Shown here piece after piece: positions 13,256 through 23,545 of a DNA stretch of 64,000 bases. The notes under the pieces were generated by a model that was not told the origin of the DNA, made no database searches, and was given only the letters and a program-made list of their open reading frames with translations. The number at the start of each line of letters is the position of its first letter. Positions within the stretch are counted from its first letter, which is position 1. Source of the DNA: Sinonovacula constricta (taxonomy: Eukaryota; Mollusca; Bivalvia; Cardiida; Solecurtidae); NCBI GenBank assembly GCA_007844125.1, contig CM017555.1:27333624-27397623 (forward strand). Direction: 5' to 3'. The position numbers and the translations under genes were made by a program.

Positions 13256-13472
13256 GGTTTTGAAATACATTGCAGGGCCACAGTTATAGCAACATCCAGC
13301 CATTTTGGTGGAGAAAGACCCCAGACAAATGTCTAGGTAGAACCACTGGACCACCAAAAGTAAACTGGAAGATGTTTAAACATTAGGTTCTTTGCCCTTA
13401 CCAGGGCTCCAACCCATGCGGTGAGAGTCAGTGGAGTAGGCGGCCACTCTACCACTCAGCCACAGGCGTCCA
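13256..13472 (-). mobile_element. SINE family C, near-complete, tRNA-derived head
   Basis: Read on the minus strand, the element starts near 13,472 with a tRNA-like head. An A-box-like TGGCTGAGTGGTAGAGTGG lies at about 13,443-13,461 and a B-box-like GGGTTGGAGCCCT at about 13,403-13,415. These two boxes form an RNA polymerase III internal promoter in SINEs of this type. The body holds the family's most conserved block, which on the plus strand contains CAGCCATTTTGGTGGAG, AGACCCCAGACAAATGTCT and GGTAGAACCAC. The 3' terminus on the plus strand reads GAAATACATTGCAGG. It encodes no protein and would depend on a partner LINE's enzymes. The family name is not known to me; the shared block is the kind of central domain that defines SINE superfamilies. 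Confidence 0.85.
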
Positions 13473-13554
13473 ATGTCATTTGTCCAGTATTTCATGCATA
13501 GGAAATAAAGTGTCCTGATTAAGACTTATGAGCTATTTCTTTAACTAGTGTATA

Positions 13555-13620
13555 TCCTGATCAGACAACTACCAGCAGCAGAAGCTGGCTGATCAGAATC
13601 TACACTACTTGCACAGGCAA
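13555..13620. repeat. Dispersed repeat family D fragment
   Basis: AGCTGGCTGATCAGAATCT followed by ACACTACTTGC resembles the family D core. Confidence 0.55.
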
Positions 13621-14529
13621 ACTCAGTGAAGGGTTGACATATTTATATATTTGTCATTATGGCACATCAATAGAAATGTTCAAACAGCATCGACAAACAG
13701 TATTAGGAGAGCCCGAAGTCCAAGGGCAGTGTCAGAACTACTTTGCCCCCTTGACCTCTCACCACATTGGTTTGAGTCCTGATCTATCTGGTAGAAGGAC
13801 TTCATGCATGAAGGACATCCAGCTAAACTTCAGTGAGACAGTCGTTGTACGGAGACATTTTACTAGTCTTTCTCCACAAAAATAGCTGGTTATCACTATA
13901 ATATAAAATTTTGTCTGGATAATAGTGAATTTAGTGAATAGCAATTGTGAAAAAGAAAGGTAATAAAACATAACAGCACCAGTATGTTATATAGATTAGA
14001 TAACAGTTCTGGGGAAATTTCATCTCCTTAATAATGCTGAGGACATGCTGGTTTATTGTAAATCATCACAGAAAATTGTTGCAGTGACAATAAATAAAAA
14101 TTCCAAACTCCAATGTTTCCCTAACTAATTAACCCTTTTTACAACATTTACAATTTTGTTTAAAATTACAATCAATTAATTCCACATAAAATAAATCATT
14201 GTATTACATGAACGATTTATTTTAAGTTTGAAGTTTTATTGAAATTTCATGGATTGCAACTGCATTATGTCCTCTGTTACAATTATATTAATGACTAAAA
14301 CTCATCAGAGTTTATATTGACAATGTATTTTGAGAATGTATCCCATATAATGCTACTTTTTTTTTTTTTTTCAAAGGGCATCCTTAATCTTTATTTTTCA
14401 TTATATATAAAGGTTATTATCAACCTGTTAATAAACCTATTAAAAGACAAAGAAGCAAATTAATAGATAAGAAGAGTAGTTTCTGATCAGAATGGTCCCA
14501 GTAGAGAGCTAGTTGATCTATGGCTACAC
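13621..14529. other. Spacer; no gene seen
   Basis: Two opposed short frames (13,634-13,885 plus and 13,759-13,971 minus) have no recognisable domain. A run of T lies near 14,357-14,372. Confidence 0.5.
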
Positions 14530-14610
14530 TGCAGGTCAGCTGGAAGACCTGCCCACTTGATTTGGTCTTGAACTCACATGGTAAGGGACTAATGCAGTGT
14601 AATGATAGTC
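14530..14610 (-). mobile_element. SINE family C body fragment
   Basis: GCAGGTCAGCTGGAAGACCT, then GCCCACTTGATTTGG and AACTCACATGGTAAGGGACT, follows the order of the family C region between the conserved block and the tRNA-like head. Both ends are missing. Confidence 0.55.
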
Positions 14611-15480
14611 TGTATGATGATAGTGTTGTTACACTGCCATTGAAGTACCTGTGTAGCAGTCTGTATATCTTTGTATGTCTGTGACAGTACATGAAACAGA
14701 TAATCTGATTGGTTAATTAAGTTTACATTCACTCTCCAAGCTGACATATCTTATCTGATCCTACTGGACAGATATTGATGCCTTCATTTGTGTGCTGTTT
14801 TTTTATTGGCTGATATTTTCCATCATAACTCAAGCCTAAAGAAATGACATTTGGTCCTTATTTGCAAATTACATAATGATCAGGACAGGGCAAATTGTTT
14901 AGTTCTTGATCAGAATAAAAGAAGATAATGGTTTTAAACCTGGAAAACTTGCATTAAAAAATTGGACACTAACACTACCTTAACCATTACTCACTTCCCT
15001 ACCATGTTGAGAAAGAAAATGGTTGATTTGTATAGGCTACAATCATGTACTTTCTGTAAAAAAATATATATATATATATATATTTTTTTATTTTAATTTA
15101 TTATTTCAATCAAAGTCATTAAGAATTAGAGCTAGATTTCCTTGGAATACAAAACAAACCTTGCAAAGAGTCTAAGAAAATGAGCAAAATAGCTCAACTT
15201 AAATCTGCATATCAATATCTATTCTGTTTTCTGATGTGATATCATGAAGCAAGATGGGGGATGTTGACAGTGGAAACTAGCATAGTAACACTTCAGCACA
15301 TTACATTAACCACAATAACCTTATTAAATAAACACGCTTTCAATGAGGTCTAACTGGTATATTTGTTTAGTTTATGTTTGTAAGGCTGGGAATTTTTTTT
15401 TTTAATTATAAAATACTAATTAACTTTCAGAGAAGAAACATTTACTAATGTTTAAAACATTTACCCATCCATACAAATAA
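14611..15480. other. AT-rich spacer with a TA microsatellite
   Basis: A (TA)n tract lies at about 15,062-15,083. Nothing else is recognised. Confidence 0.6.
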
Positions 15481-16230
15481 TATTAGGGCCATGATGGCCC
15501 TATACTGCTCACCTAAGAGACATTTAGCCCTTGTGGCTATGCTTTTTGACAGATCAAATTTCTTTAAAAAATCTTCATACAAAGCCACCAAAGAAATTCA
15601 TAAACCAAATATCAAAGTTCTAGCTCTTGTGGTTTCTGACAAAAAGATTTTCAGTTCTCACATATAGCCTTATATGGAAAATGGTCACATCCCTGGTGGC
15701 AATGTTTTTTGACAGATTAGAATTCTTTGAACAAACTTGATACAGGGCCACCTAAAAAGAACATGTGTACCAATTATCAAGGCCCAAGCTCTTGCAGTTT
15801 CTGACAAGAAGATTTTCTAAGTTTTCTTCTATAGCCATAATTATAATGACCATGCCCCCTGGTGGCCATGTTTGTGATGGATCAAAATTCTTTGAACAAT
15901 CTTGATACAGGGCCACGCATGGAACATGTGTACTAAATATCAAGGCTCTAGCTCTTGTAGTTTCTGATAAGAACATTTTATAAATAATTCCATATAGCCT
16001 TATATAGAAAATGGCTATGCCCCTGGCAGCCATGGTTTTTGACAGATCAAAATTATTTGAACCACATTTTGTTCCCCCTATCTACTTCAGTTTCTGAGAA
16101 AGTTAAGCTGAATTTGGCCCATAGGTTTCAGAGGAGATGTCAATTAAAGATGTTAATGGACCCCTAATGCCGACGTTGGATGGAGGGTGATGACAACAGT
16201 CACCCAGAGCATAAGCTCAGGTGAGCTAAA
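15481..16230. mobile_element. HINE/pearl-like non-autonomous element, copy 1
   Basis: One end has the near-perfect hairpin AGGGCCATGATGGCCCT at about 15,485-15,501, followed by TGCTCACCT. The other end has the inverted counterpart AGGTGAGCT near 16,218. Between them is a module of about 165 bp repeated with divergence, marked by TTTTTGACAGATCAAA-like sequence near 15,545, 15,705, 15,865 and 16,037. A terminal hairpin, short subterminal inverted repeats and a core of about 160-bp tandem modules are the known hallmarks of bivalve pearl elements and Helentron-associated HINEs. On the minus strand the hairpin is followed by CTAAT, which fits a Helitron-like 3' end. No protein is encoded; a 93-codon minus frame inside is not credible. 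Related copies are at 51,165-56,940 (interrupted) and 58,840-59,195. Confidence 0.75.
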
Positions 16231-16687
16231 AATAAAATACCAACTGCTTTGTATGGATTATGGGTAAATTATGAAGCAAGACCATTTTTATTATAAGAAA
16301 CATGATTGTTTGGGCAGCGAAGCCATTTTATAGAAGTCAATCTTGGAAATTGTGATTGATGCCTGAGGTTTCTGAGGGTTTCTGGGAGAATAATTGTTGG
16401 CTTCTTTATTAATGACAAGAGAAACATGATGTTAGTGGTTCTTAATTAATTGTATTTTCATTAGATTTAGGAAGTGTTTATAACAAAATTGAAAAAAAAT
16501 GCCCAGTGGGAATTTTTATGTGAGGACAGAATATATAAAAGATTGATAAAACACATAAAGAGGTTGTTTGACCCGGACTCGGACCCCTTGTGATAAGCAG
16601 AGGAGTTGTATCTGTCACACTGAGTCAATTCTTATAAATACCAGGTATGTAGAGTTTGTAGGGGAAATGATAATGTAGCAGAAGGAA
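16231..16687. other. Spacer; nothing recognised
   Basis: No supported gene or repeat. Confidence 0.5.
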
Positions 16688-16790
16688 CAAAGTAAGGAGC
16701 TATCAGATTAGAATCTGCACTGTCTACTACCAAGTCCTGGAGCTATCTGATCTGCATCTGCACTATTTGCCATAAAGTCCATAGCAATAA
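16688..16790. repeat. Dispersed repeat family D, two tandem copies
   Basis: GGAGCTATCAGATTAGAATC and GGAGCTATCTGATCTGCATC occur about 49 bp apart, each followed by TGCACT. The second is followed by ATTTGCC as in other family D copies. Confidence 0.65.
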
Positions 16791-17575
16791 GAGATACTCT
16801 TTGTTGATTTATTGATTGTGTGCCAGTCCAATTACATATTCTATAATCAGTCTAGATCTGTATTTATTAACCAGTCAAGGCAAAGAATCTGTTAAAGTTA
16901 TTGATTTTCACTAATGATGTAGCTCATTAATCTTTTAAGACATCAGAAAAGTTGCGTGTTCTATAATCCAGCTGTCTGCCTGATGCATCACACCTAAGTA
17001 TCAACTGTGGCATGTATTATCAAATGGAGACTTACAGGTTTAGAGGTAATATCTGAAATATAGGGCCATTTTCCCCAAACAAAACAACAGAATTAACTAT
17101 TGTAACCAGAAAAGATCCTGGAAAATACAGTTTATTGATGGTCTACATATATGTGAAAAGTCAAGCAAAATACCCTAATTGTAATTACAAACACATATTT
17201 CCTATCTGAACCATCTTGCACAGTTAACTTTTTAAACTACAAAAAACAATATAGGACCATTTAGAGAGTCCCCCCAAAAGTTAATGTATTGTTACATGCA
17301 TTTGATATAGGTGTTCTGGTAGATATCACCTTCAAAGCCTTGCTTACTTCTGTGAAATACTGTAATCAGTACAAAACAAGTAAAAACAAAAGACAGACAA
17401 CTGATCTAAACAAAAGCAACTGACCCCTCTTTTGGCCCCAACATTTATCTTATAAATTGATAAGTGCCAGATAAAACCAATCTAAATCAGAAAACTGATT
17501 ATGTAAAAATCTAAATGTAAACTTTGAGCCAGTTGAATTGCATAAATCATTACAACACAACATACAGCTGCATAT
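16791..17575. other. AT-rich spacer; nothing recognised
   Basis: No supported gene or repeat. Confidence 0.5.
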
Positions 17576-17640
17576 ACCAGAGGTGCAGTCTGCAGAGCAT
17601 TGGACAAGAGGTCCCAGGTTTGAATCATACAAAACCAAAG
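17576..17640 (+). mobile_element. tRNA-like sequence, probably a decayed SINE head
   Basis: GTGCAGTCTGCAGAGCATTGG resembles an A box region and CCCAGGTTTGAATC a B box, at tRNA-like spacing. The flanks do not pair as an acceptor stem, so it is not a functional tRNA gene. No body of families A-C follows. Confidence 0.4.
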
Positions 17641-18481
17641 CATTTTATTTTTATTTTAGTACAATTTCATTTGGCATTTCCTTCCTTTTTTAATGGCAAC
17701 ATATTTACAGGCCCTAAATTTATACATAAATAAGTTTTCTAGTATTATTTTCTAAGCACTGTCTACTTAAAATTGTTAGGGAGAAGCTAAAACAATATAC
17801 CTGCCCTAGTTAGTATGGCTTTAAGTTCACACCATGATTCTAGTAACAATGTTAGTGGAACTAAACCTCAAAATGAATCTTAGGAGCTTTTTGATCCATG
17901 GTTCTGCTCTAGTTGCTTCTGATTCTTCAGGAATAGTTTCCTTCCCATACAGATGATGGTAAATATTTGTAGGAGTTGACCCTGTTGGCCTCCCATACAT
18001 GAAAACAGGGTTCAACCAATGGCACTACCAGATACAGTTTAAAACTTATTAAAGCAGTTGCATGCTTGAATACAATGAAGAATACGGATGTGGTGCTTCT
18101 CCTGCAATCTACAGCAGCTAAATCAATATCATTTATTTTTACTAAGCTTCCAAGAAAAAAGAATTGCTTTTAGTTGTGTAAATACCATGCAGTTGATGGC
18201 ATCGCTTGATAATTATTTCAAGATAGTATTAATCAAGGAAATTCTAAAGAATTTGATGTCAATGGTTTCAGTTCAGTCATATCAGTTACAGTCAGAGTTG
18301 AATTGTAAGAAGTTATGTAATATTAATGGTTATGTGGGTTGCAGGTATTGCTCCATAACTTACAATTCAGTCAAACAACCAAGCACCCCTTTATTCAGGG
18401 CTCCCCTAGCTAATAAGTTGGAGTTAACTTGTAACACCTCGGCCACCTCACTGCATGGGTTCAAGTTCCTGTCATGGTACT
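17641..18481. other. Spacer; no gene seen
   Basis: A 134-codon plus frame (18,088-18,492) runs into the SINE at 18,482 and has no recognisable domain. It is treated as chance. Confidence 0.5.
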
Positions 18482-18752
18482 TGCCGCAATAGCTCAGGTG
18501 GTAGAGCGTCAGGCTTGCGGATCTGGAGGTCGTGGGTTCGAACCCCGGCCGGGTCAAACTAAAGACTTAAAGTTGGTAGTAGTGGCTTCCCTCCTAACGC
18601 TCGGGGCAAAGGGGACAGCATTACTCGTCGGTGTCAGTATAATGGACCGGCCGGGTTCAGTCCCTGGGCACCTCATAAGTGCCCCTGTGCTATAATGATA
18701 GAAATGTCGCTGCGCAGTATCAGCAAAAATGCCGGCTAATCCCAATCCCAAT
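18482..18752 (+). mobile_element. SINE family B, full-length, tRNA-derived head
   Basis: The head carries an A box match, TAGCTCAGGTGGTAGAGCG, at about 18,490-18,508 and a B box match, GGTTCGAACCCC, at about 18,536-18,547. This is the layout of a pol III promoter in a tRNA-derived SINE. The first and last bases of the head do not form an acceptor stem, which separates it from a true tRNA gene. A central motif CTCCTAACGCTCGGGGCAAA at 18,591-18,610 is shared with SINE family A (62,729-62,748). The 3' part reads GCAGTATCAGCAAAAATGCC and ends in the short repeated tail AATCCCAATCCCAATCC. The element is GC-richer than its surroundings. A shorter copy of the same family lies at 44,532-44,645 on the minus strand. 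Confidence 0.88.
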
Positions 18753-19235
18753 CCTGTCATGGCAAGAACTTTCATATGGAAAGGTCCTCAAGCTGGCTTG
18801 CAGTGTGCTGGTGGTTCTTCCAAGACATTTGTCTATGAACTTACTCTACCAATTATTAGCTGCACATTGTCAATATGACCATCACTGGGTTGGTGTGAGG
18901 TTACACATAAAGGAATAAACAAAATACCTTTGCTATGATTGATTAATTAATACATAGTTACTGGTATCCTTAAATCTCTAAAGACCACCCATTTGTGCGA
19001 ACGGAAGTAATTGATCTCCTATTATGTTTTCTTTCACTTTTGTTTTACTTCTAACAATAGTAATCTCATAAAATTTGCCTTCATTCATCATATAGCAGAA
19101 ACTCATCTGACCCTATTTTAAATTTAAATGACCTTGAACATAGGTGTATGTAAATCACCATGATCATACAGGCAGCTGCTGTTGATTTTGACTGATTACA
19201 GAAACAACAGTACTAGATCCTCAAATAATCTAATG
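18753..19235. other. Spacer; nothing recognised
   Basis: No supported gene or repeat. Confidence 0.5.
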
Positions 19236-19395
19236 ATAATTATGATATTAATAATATAATAAATTATCATTATTATTATTATTTTATTATTTTAAAATAA
19301 TATTATTAATAATAATAATAATGAAAATAATTATGACAATGCTATTAATAACAATTATAATAATTATAACACTTATAACTACTACTAATAATAAT
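19236..19395. repeat. ATT/AAT microsatellite block
   Basis: Long runs of ATT on one side and AAT on the other make an imperfect palindrome around TATTTTAAAATAAT. A second ATT run lies at 21,336-21,365, also just before the related sequence at 21,487. Confidence 0.9.
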
Positions 19396-19399
19396 CATT

Positions 19400-19550
19400 T
19401 TAAGCTCACACATGCTCTTATACCTGGGAGAGGTGAGTAACTCTGCAGCCAATCTCCTGAGACAAGATTCCTTTGACAACACCATCGCTATGCAACAATT
19501 GCATGACTTTTATGTTGCATCTTGCCACATTTGCCATTTCAAGGCTAGCT
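19400..19550. repeat. Duplicated sequence, left copy
   Basis: It shares CTCTGCAG, a TGAGACA block, GACAACACCATC and TATGCAACAATTGCATGA in order with 21,487-21,625. The offset is 2,087 bp at GACAACACCATC (19,475 and 21,562). Both copies follow an ATT microsatellite. Confidence 0.85.
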
Positions 19551-19592
19551 CTTAACCTGCTAAGCATAAATCTCATCAGGCTCAGGAAACTA

Positions 19593-20180
19593 GTGTAGCT
19601 CCAGATTAACCAGCTCCCACCAGGAGAGGTCTGATCAGGATCAGACAACTAGTGTAGCTCCAGATTAACCAGCTCCCAGCAGGAGAGGTCTGATCAGGAT
19701 CAGACAACTTGTGTAGCTCCAGATTAACCAGCTCCCAGCAGGAGATGTCTAATCAGGATCAGACAACTAGTGTAGCTCCAGATTAACCAGCTCCCAGCAG
19801 GAGAGGTCTGATCAGGATCAGACAACTAGTGTAGCTCCAGATTAACCAGCTCCCAGCAGGAGAGGTCTGATCAGGATCAGACGACTAGTGTAGCTCCAGA
19901 TTAACCAGCTCCCAGCAGGAGAGGTCTGATCAGGATCAGACAACTAGTGTAGCTCCAGATTAACCAGCTCCCAGCAAGAGAGTTCTGATCAGGATCAGAC
20001 AACTAGTGTAGCTCCAAATTAACCAGCTCCCAGCAGGAGAGGTCTGATCAGGATCAGACAACTAGAGTAGCTCCAGATTAACCATTCCCCAGCAGGAGAG
20101 GTCTAATGAGGATCAGACAACTAGTGTAGCTCCTGATTAACCAGTCCCCAGCAGGAGAGGTCTGATGAGGATCAGGACTA
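19593..20180. repeat. 59-bp minisatellite, 10 units
   Basis: GTGTAGCTCC occurs at 19,593, 19,652, 19,711 and onward every 59 bp. Most units contain the perfect 8-bp inverted repeat GTCTGATCAGGATCAGAC. The sequence on the right (GGATCAGGACTATTTGCTGC) is the family D dispersed repeat, so the array probably grew out of a family D copy. Confidence 0.95.
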
Positions 20181-20262
20181 TTTGCTGCAGAGCATTAATT
20201 GTTATGTCTAGTTCTCTTTGCATGTAGTTGCTAACAAATAACTAAGATTTTGTACTGCTTAT
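20181..20262. repeat. Family D repeat remainder, host of the foldback insertion
   Basis: GCTAACAAATAACTAAGATT then TTGTACTGCTTAT resembles 10,533-10,570, where the sequence runs on without interruption. The foldback element begins directly after GCTTAT. Confidence 0.6.
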
Positions 20263-21005
20263 GTCATGGAACTCACTTGCCTCTTATTAGGGTATTAGAT
20301 ATACGTTTTGTCCGTTTTTATTTAATTGTCGTATCTATTATTGTTGTTCTACAGATACCTTTGATTGGTTTTCATCTTATTTAGTATTGTCCCTGTAAAG
20401 GGCATTCATCATTCTCAGGCACGACAATCTCGTGCACACTAAACCACTTGACCTGCTGTGTGTCACTGTCTGGCGATTTTGCTATGCATAGTGGCATTCG
20501 CCGACCGCCATCTAACCTTGATGGTCACTTATCAGACCTTAAATAATAAACCTCTATATATCTTTGATATATTGTTTGTTATTGTTGCAGTTGCCTTCCA
20601 TTGTTCGAACAACCCACACCCCCAAGGCTTACATCACAACACTAAAATATGTTGTTCACAACAAGCCTGCTCTACCGCAGAGTGACCGTGACAACTATTT
20701 TAGAAGATATATAGAGGTTTATTATTTAAGGTCGGATAAGTGACCATCAAGGTTAGATGGCGGTCGGCGAATGCCACTATGCATAGCAAAATCGCCAGAC
20801 AGCGACACACAGCAGGTCACGTGGTTTAGTGTGCACGAGATTGTCGTGCCTGAGAATGATGAATGCCCTTTACAGGGACAATACTAAATAAGATGAAAAC
20901 CAATCAAAGGTATCTGTAGAACAACAATAATAGATACAACAATTAAACAAAAACGGACAAAACGTATATCTAATACCCTAATAAGAGGCAAGTGAGTTCC
21001 ATGAC
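20263..21005. mobile_element. Foldback element: two 302-bp inverted arms around a 139-bp spacer
   Basis: Left arm 20,263-20,564 and right arm 20,704-21,005 are reverse complements with five mismatches seen by eye over 302 bp, about 98% identical. Both arm ends read GTCATGGAACTCACTTGCC on their own strand. The flanks are GCTTAT on the left and ACTTAT on the right, so CTTAT may be a target-site duplication offset by one base. No protein is encoded; the 75-codon frame across the left arm is not credible. The structure fits a long-TIR MITE or foldback transposon. A recent local inverted duplication is the alternative. A transcript through it would fold into a long double-stranded RNA. Confidence 0.93.
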
Positions 21006-21486
21006 ACTTATAAATAATTATTGGATAAAAAAAGGTTCAGGGTGCCTGAAACAGACATATGATTATGCTACCACTCAATTACCTCTGTGTTAAACAGACC
21101 ACAGAACTAGGAAGCTTCTATAGTAGCATTTGAAGACTCCATTATGTTTTTTCCAAGAATAAAACTCATGGCCGCCTACTGATAAGTTTGAACCATTTTG
21201 GCGCCCTAGGCGATTTGCATTGGCATGTATACACCATTTCTGTCGAAAAACAGTAGCAGTTCTCATTGTGTTTCTAAAGTGCTTGTATGTTTTGTAATTC
21301 TTTCAGTATAAATTATTGTATTTATCATCATTATTGTAATTATTATTATTATTATTATTATTTATTTATATTTTTAGTAATACCAGAATGATTTTTAAAG
21401 ATTTTCTGAGATATATTGGACATTGAGCTGTATTTGTTTAGAAAAAGTTGAAACCAACAGGGTTTACTATTATCCTAGATTCAAAT
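21006..21486. other. Spacer with an ATT microsatellite
   Basis: An ATT run lies at about 21,336-21,365. Nothing else is recognised. Confidence 0.6.
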
Positions 21487-21790
21487 TTAAGCCCACATGT
21501 GCTCTTGAACTGAAGAAAGGTTATTTACTCTGCAGATAATCTCATGAGACAGCATTCCTATGACAACACCATCACTATGCAACAATTGCATGATATTTTA
21601 TGTTGCATCTCTCACCACAACAATGCAACATTTTGCTTCATGTTTGCGTGACGAGTCTGGAAGTTCTGTCTTGTCTGATTATCACCACCTCTGTTTTCAG
21701 CAGAACACTGAACAAGAGCTGCCCATAGACAAAGCTCCCTACTTTTCTCAGTGCTGAATACCATATCGTTGTCAATAACCCTAACAATCC
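21487..21790. repeat. Duplicated sequence, right copy, plus dispersed-repeat end
   Basis: 21,487-21,625 matches 19,400-19,550. Further on, ACTTTTCTCAGTGCT near 21,739 also occurs near 40,018 and 41,171, each time followed by a G-A-TA-rich stretch, so it marks another dispersed repeat. Confidence 0.7.
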
Positions 21791-22515
21791 AAGTGCTCAA
21801 AAGCGCTGTTTGGGTAGTGTAAGTTTGCCCCTAAAAGCAATTACAAGTGTGCAAACAATGGTCAAAATATTGTTCCAAATGTTAATCAAATGAACAACAT
21901 GCTGGAAGTTGGAAAGCAAGCAAGTCTTCAGTCGCATGCAAAGACCTCATCTTAAATATCTCTGTAAAAAATGGTACGATACTCCGGTTCGTGATAACTT
22001 GGAAAACAGCACTCAACAGTATGAACCACTTATGCACTTAAGTCCACAGCTTTACAAATACTAAAATCGGCCGCCATGTTTTCACAACTTAATGAGTGAA
22101 AGAAGCTCAGCTTGCTTGCCGACATAAGCTTGGCAAATTGGCACAAGTGACCATGATTACCACAAACAATAAGCATGTTGTTCACTGTTTTGGCACTGAC
22201 CTGATATTGAGTAAATTAAGCAAGAGTATAAACTTTGTATATCTTATATGTAAATTAGCTGCCTTATGCTGAAAGGTGGTAGGTTAGAGTAAATAATGCC
22301 ATTTGTTCTGCAAATCAGCATCTGTGTACTACGTGTTACACACTTTCACTATACTACCATCTAAGCACTATTATCTTTTTATGTAGTAAAAAAGGTACAT
22401 GCTATTTGTCACATTGCTTGCTTTGTACTACAATGTTTTCTATTTTGTTGTAAATAATGGTGATTACACACATTTTAATAAAGTATATATAAAATAAACA
22501 ATGAGCTTGTTACAA
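21791..22515. other. Spacer; nothing recognised
   Basis: No supported gene. GGCCGCCATG near 22,069 is an isolated GC-rich island with no open frame of note. Confidence 0.5.
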
Positions 22516-22612
22516 TGAGAACCATATTATGACAAGTAGAAACTGGTTTACGGTAACAACAATGACAACCGTATTATGACAAGTAGAAACTGGTTTACGG
22601 TAACAACAATGG
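22516..22612. repeat. 47-bp tandem duplication
   Basis: GACAAGTAGAAACTGG occurs at 22,531 and 22,578. The units agree apart from one or two bases at the left. Confidence 0.9.
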
Positions 22613-22639
22613 CTGACAGCTCACAATCAACAAAGTGAC

Positions 22640-23135
22640 TGAGGTAACTTAAGATACTTCGGATTCTATGCTAGAACGACTAATTTGGACGGTCTGATGG
22701 ACATTCATAGTTTCGAGATTAGACTGTATAGAAAGTGGACCTTATCAAACACCTTAACACAGAGAATTTAAAACAAAAGAAGGGGCATAACTGTGCCAAA
22801 ATAAAGTATTGGGTTGCAAGCCTTATAGACAGTGGGTTCTGCTTTTAATAGCAAACATTTAATTCAAGTTTCGAACTGAAAAACGTTTTTTTGAGAAACG
22901 GGCCTTAACAAAATACTTCACAAAGAAAATTCCAAGTCAAGAAGGGGGCATAACACTGCCAAAAAGAATTTGCAGGTTAACTACATTTTAGAAATGACTT
23001 CCAAATATTTTCTAGTTTAAGGTGAATAGCTTTAGTTTAGATGTTTTCAACGAATGGACTTCAACAAAAATGTTAACCAACATGATGCCGATGAGAGTGT
23101 TACGACAATAGCTCTATTCTAATTTTTTAAGTGAG
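22640..23135. repeat. Dispersed repeat with GGGGCATAAC modules
   Basis: AGAAGGGGCATAACTGTGCC near 22,779 and AGAAGGGGGCATAACACTGCC near 22,940 mark two related modules of about 160 bp. The end near 23,050-23,125 (ATGGACTTCAACAAAAATGT, then ACGACAATAGCTC) is related to 41,240-41,315. This suggests another tandem-module element, but its ends were not defined. Confidence 0.6.
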
Positions 23136-23384
23136 TCTAACAAGAGAGCTTCTCAAGTAACATTTTGTCTTGGCCAGAAGCCCCCAACTGTACATTTTTT
23201 TTTTATTATCATAGGTTCAACTCATGAAAACGATAACAAGTAGCAGTTATTACCAAGCAAAAACTCATAATTGTCACCTCCAAACACTTTATTGCTAGTA
23301 TTCATTTAAATAAATTTTGTATGTCTTGATTTCTATAGTATGTCCCAGCAACACAATTATTGTCATTAAAGTCCTGTCCATCTA
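23136..23384. other. Spacer; nothing recognised
   Basis: No supported gene. Confidence 0.4.
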
Positions 23385-23545
23385 TAACTAGTGGATGAAG
23401 ACCACAGACAAATGTTTGATTAGAACCACCGGCACACCACAGTCAGCTGGAAAACATCCCCACATGAAACTTTTGATCAGACTTTAACCCACACTATGAG
23501 GGCCTGAGAAGACATCAGAGTTACAAGTGGGTGATTCTACTCACA
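23385..23545 (-). mobile_element. SINE family C fragment
   Basis: GAAGACCACAGACAAATGTT, TTAGAACCACCGGCACACCA and CAGTCAGCTGGAAAACATC match family C in order. The region facing the tRNA-like head is degraded. Confidence 0.75.

Noticed and set aside
18482..18560. Functional tRNA gene
   Set aside because: A and B boxes are excellent, but the ends do not pair as an acceptor stem, the anticodon arm is irregular, and a SINE body with a repeated tail follows.
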